DNA of 64,000 bases from Actinomycetospora chibensis (GTDB lineage: Bacteria; Actinomycetota; Actinomycetes; Mycobacteriales; Pseudonocardiaceae), in NCBI RefSeq assembly GCF_028737215.1, contig NZ_JAQZAM010000011.1, positions 1 to 64,000 of the forward strand. The letters are read 5' to 3'. The notes under the pieces were generated by a model. The model did no database searches and was not told where the DNA came from. It worked only from the letters and a program-made list of their open reading frames with translations. The position numbers and the translations under genes were made by a program. Below are positions 61,361 to 64,000 of the stretch, in pieces (the stretch's first letter is position 1; each line of letters starts with the position of its first letter).

Positions 61361-64000
61361 TCAGCCCAGACAGCGTGGACCGAGCAGGGCCTTCAGGTCA
61401 CCCATGAGGGCGCCGGAGTTCTGGACCTTCAGCCCGTCGTCGAGACGCAGCACGTGACTCGCCCCGTTGGCGGCCATCAGCGTCAGGTGCACCTCGCTCG
61501 GTCCCGGGTGGGCGACGAGGACCTCCTTGAGCTTGCCGACCCGCTCCGGGGTGCAGCGCGCGCTCTCCAGGACGACCTTGACCGGCGCCCCGCCGACACC
61601 ACCGGAGAGATCGGGCACCGCGAGGTCCTCGACGAACAGGCTGACGCGGTCGTCCCGCTTGTTGACCTTGCCCTTGACCAGCACGATCGCGTCCTCGGCG
61701 ACGTCGATCGAGACCGCGGCGTAGGTGCGCGGGAAGAACAGCACCTCGATGCCGCCGGCGAGATCCTCGATCTGCGCCGACGCCCAGGGCTCGCCCTTCT
61801 TGTTCACCCGGCGCGTGACGGTGGCGAGGATGCCGCCGACCGTGACCGTCGCGCCCTCGGCGACGTCGCCCTCGAGGATCTTCGTGATCGCGGTGTCGGC
61901 CCGGCTCGCGAGGACCTGCTCGAGGCCGTTGAGGGGGTGCCCCGACACGTAGAGGCCGAGCATCTCCCGCTCGAGGGCGAGGCGGTGCTTGGGCTCCCAC
62001 TCGCCCTCGGGGACCTTGACGTCGAACATGCCCGTGGTGTCGACGGTGTCCTCGTCCGGGCCGTCGAAGCTGCCGAAGAGGTCGAACTGGCCGTCGGCCT
62101 CCGCCTTCTTCGTGGTCATCACGGCGTCGACGGCCTCGGCGTGCACCAGGGCGAGGCCCTTGCGCGGGTGGCCCAGCGAGTCGAAGGCGCCGGCCTTGAT
62201 CAGCGACTCGACCGTCTTCTTGTTGCAGACCTGCTGGGGGACCTTGCGCAGGAAGTCGGAGAAGTCGGAGAAGGGACCCTTCTCCCGGCGGGACGTGACG
62301 ATCGCGTCGACGACGTTGGTCCCGACGTTGCGGATCGCGCCGAGGCCGAAGCGGATGTCGGTGCCGACCGGGGCGAAGTTGAGCACCGACTCGTTGACGT
62401 CGGGCGGCAGCACCGTGATGCCCATCTTGCGGCACTCGGCGAGGTAGATCGCCGCCTTGTCCTTGTCGTCGCGGACGCTGGTGAGCACCGCGGCCATGTA
62501 CTCGGCGGGGTAGTTGGCCTTGAGGTACGCCGTCCAGTACGACACGACGCCGTAGGCCGCGGAGTGCGCGCGGTTGAACGCGTAGTCGGAGAACGGCAGC
62601 AGGATGTCCCACAGCGTCTTGATCGCCGCGGCCGAGTAGCCGTTGTCCTTCATGCCCTGGGCGAAACCCTCGTACTCCTTGTCGAGGATCTCCTTCTTCT
62701 TCTTGCCCATGGCGCGACGCAGCAGGTCGGCCTTGCCCAGCGAGTAGCCCGCGAGCACCTGGGCGATCGCCATGACCTGTTCCTGGTAGACGATCAGGCC
62801 GTAGGTCTCGCCGAGGACCTCCTTGAGGGGCTCGGCGAGCTCCGGGTGGATCGGCGTGACCTCCTGGCGCCCGTTCTTGCGGTCGGCGTAGTCGTTGTGG
62901 GCGTTGGCGCCCATCGGACCGGGCCGGTACAGCGCGCCGACGGCCGAGATGTCGTCGAACTCGGTGGGGGCCATGCGGCGCAGGAGGTCGCGCATCGGCC
63001 CGCCGTCGAGCTGGAACACCCCGAGCGTCTCGCCGCGGGACAGCAGTTCGTAGGTGGCCTTGTCGTCGAGCCCGAGGTTGTCGAGGTCGAGCGCTTCCTT
63101 GCCGTTGAGCGTGATGTTGTTGAGCGCGTCGTCGATGATCGTGAGGTTGCGCAGGCCCAGGAAGTCCATCTTCAGCAGGCCGAGGGTCTCGCAGACCCCC
63201 ATGTCGAACTGCGTGATGATGGCGCCGTCGGCCTCGCGCCGCTGGATCGGGATGACGTCGATCAGCGGTTCCTTGGACATGATCACGCCGGCCGCGTGCA
63301 CGCCCCACTGCCGCTTGAGGCCCTCGAGGTCCTTGGCGGTGTCGACGATCTCCTTGACCTGCGCGTCGGACTCGTAGAGGGCCCGCATCTCGGCGGCCTC
63401 GGAGTAGCGCTTGTGGCTGGGGTCGAACACGCCGGAGAGCGGGATGTCCTTGCCCATGACCGCGGGCGGCATCGACTTCGTGATGCGGTCGGCCACGGCG
63501 TAGCCCGGCTGCCCGAAGAGCACGCGCGCGGAGTCCTTGATCGCGGCCTTCGCCTTGATCGTGGAGTACGTGATGATCTGCGCGATCTTCTCCTCGCCGT
63601 ACTTCTCGGTGACGTAGCGGATCATCTCGCCGCGCCGGCGCTCGTCGAAGTCCATGTCGATGTCGGGCATGGAGACGCGCTCGGGGTTGAGGAACCGCTC
63701 GAAGATCAGCTTGTGGTGGATCGGGTCGAGATCGGTGATGCCGAGGACGAACGCGACGAGGCTGCCCGCCGCCGATCCGCGGCCGGGGCCGACGCGCAGG
63801 TTGACCGAGCGGGCGTAGTTGAGCAGGTCGGCCGTCACCAGGAAGTAGCCCGGGTAGCCCATCTGCATGATGACCGAGACCTCGTACTCGGCCTGCTTGC
63901 GATAGTTCTCCGGGACGCCGTTCGGGAACCGCCAGTGCAGGCCCCGCTCGACCTCCTTGACCAGCCAGGAGCCCTCGGTCTCGCCCTCGGGCACCGGCGC
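61361..64000 (-). CDS. dnaE: DNA polymerase III alpha subunit, C-terminal part (5' end beyond window)
   Basis: Replicative polymerase catalytic subunit, DnaE1 type. About 880 C-terminal residues are present; the N-terminal PHP domain and start lie past base 64000. Visible blocks: [24 protein letters not shown], the catalytic aspartates in [13 protein letters not shown], fingers and helix-hairpin-helix region, and a C-terminal OB/tau-binding part ([20 protein letters not shown]). The last 60 residues are conserved. No frameshift seen. Starts a new unit on the minus strand; the 31-base gap to the VOC gene shows no clear terminator. Confidence 0.96.
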   Translation of the reverse strand, partial: APVPEGETEGSWLVKEVERGLHWRFPNGVPENYRKQAEYEVSVIMQMGYPGYFLVTADLLNYARSVNLRVGPGRGSAAGSLVAFVLGITDLDPIHHKLIFERFLNPERVSMPDIDMDFDERRRGEMIRYVTEKYGEEKIAQIITYSTIKAKAAIKDSARVLFGQPGYAVADRITKSMPPAVMGKDIPLSGVFDPSHKRYSEAAEMRALYESDAQVKEIVDTAKDLEGLKRQWGVHAAGVIMSKEPLIDVIPIQRREADGAIITQFDMGVCETLGLLKMDFLGLRNLTIIDDALNNITLNGKEALDLDNLGLDDKATYELLSRGETLGVFQLDGGPMRDLLRRMAPTEFDDISAVGALYRPGPMGANAHNDYADRKNGRQEVTPIHPELAEPLKEVLGETYGLIVYQEQVMAIAQVLAGYSLGKADLLRRAMGKKKKEILDKEYEGFAQGMKDNGYSAAAIKTLWDILLPFSDYAFNRAHSAAYGVVSYWTAYLKANYPAEYMAAVLTSVRDDKDKAAIYLAECRKMGITVLPPDVNESVLNFAPVGTDIRFGLGAIRNVGTNVVDAIVTSRREKGPFSDFSDFLRKVPQQVCNKKTVESLIKAGAFDSLGHPRKGLALVHAEAVDAVMTTKKAEADGQFDLFGSFDGPDEDTVDTTGMFDVKVPEGEWEPKHRLALEREMLGLYVSGHPLNGLEQVLASRADTAITKILEGDVAEGATVTVGGILATVTRRVNKKGEPWASAQIEDLAGGIEVLFFPRTYAAVSIDVAEDAIVLVKGKVNKRDDRVSLFVEDLAVPDLSGGVGGAPVKVVLESARCTPERVGKLKEVLVAHPGPSEVHLTLMAANGASHVLRLDDGLKVQNSGALMGDLKALLGPRCLG

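Overview
The window is chromosomal DNA of a very GC-rich actinobacterium, most likely a member of the Pseudonocardiales (inference). Supporting signs are near-total G/C third codon positions, many GTG starts with 4-base GTGA/ATGA start-stop overlaps, F420-dependent and mycothiol-type enzyme families, and actinobacterial rRNA-leader and promoter signatures. From memory, gene order follows the Mycobacterium tuberculosis backbone closely from dnaE1 through the bio genes, bioB/bsaP, nadABC, uvrA, infC-rpmI-rplT, pheST and argCJBDFRGH to mpg and tyrS. This is therefore core chromosome with lineage-specific insertions, not a mobile island. I see no IS elements, prophage, CRISPR array or tRNA genes.

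Layout, left to right. 1-257: promoter and leader of a ribosomal RNA operon that runs off the left edge on the minus strand. 258-3170: tyrS, mpg and a lytic-transglycosylase lipoprotein (minus). 3276-11853: the complete arginine operon argCJBDFRGH (minus), driven by one leaderless promoter overlapped by a candidate ArgR operator. 11862-18790: an unknown protein, a type II NADH dehydrogenase with a long repetitive tail, an AlkZ-type DNA glycosylase coupled to an alpha/beta hydrolase, and two TetR systems with clear operators. 18822-28069: translation and repair core (pheT, pheS, an rRNA methyltransferase, rplT, rpmI, infC, uvrA). 28256-34457: small metabolic and regulatory genes on both strands, several F420/PPOX type. 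34465-36206: two tandem GH12 endoglucanases, one secreted and one lipoprotein.

36218-42594: FAD oxidoreductase, nadC-nadB-nadA and a divergent Nudix-type NAD regulator with a palindromic operator at the nadA promoter, then a LON-substrate-domain protein. 42608-55076: a DUF3237 protein, dapE, a DUF2567-like membrane protein, bsaP and bioB, then bioD, a MEDS-domain signalling pair, bioF, a SulP-carbonic anhydrase fusion, bioA and a PaaX-like regulator. This is a full 7-keto-8-aminopelargonate-to-biotin pathway (bioF, bioA, bioD, bioB plus the iron-sulfur helper bsaP) with a bicarbonate-handling transporter and a partner-switch-like pair embedded in it. 55048-61329: an aldehyde dehydrogenase, a TetR-controlled MFS exporter, an amidohydrolase, a class II aldolase, a truncated haemoglobin and a VOC protein. 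61361-64000: the C-terminal part of dnaE, cut by the right edge.

The recurring regulatory theme is leaderless initiation: at about a dozen genes a TANNNT -10 box sits 6-8 bases ahead of an ATG or GTG with no Shine-Dalgarno sequence. I found no clearly unprecedented system. The most interesting items are the MEDS-STAS/MEDS-ATPase pair inside the biotin locus, a hexanucleotide tandem repeat in the start of nadC, the repetitive NDH-2 tail, an intragenic dispersed repeat, and several precise paired operators.
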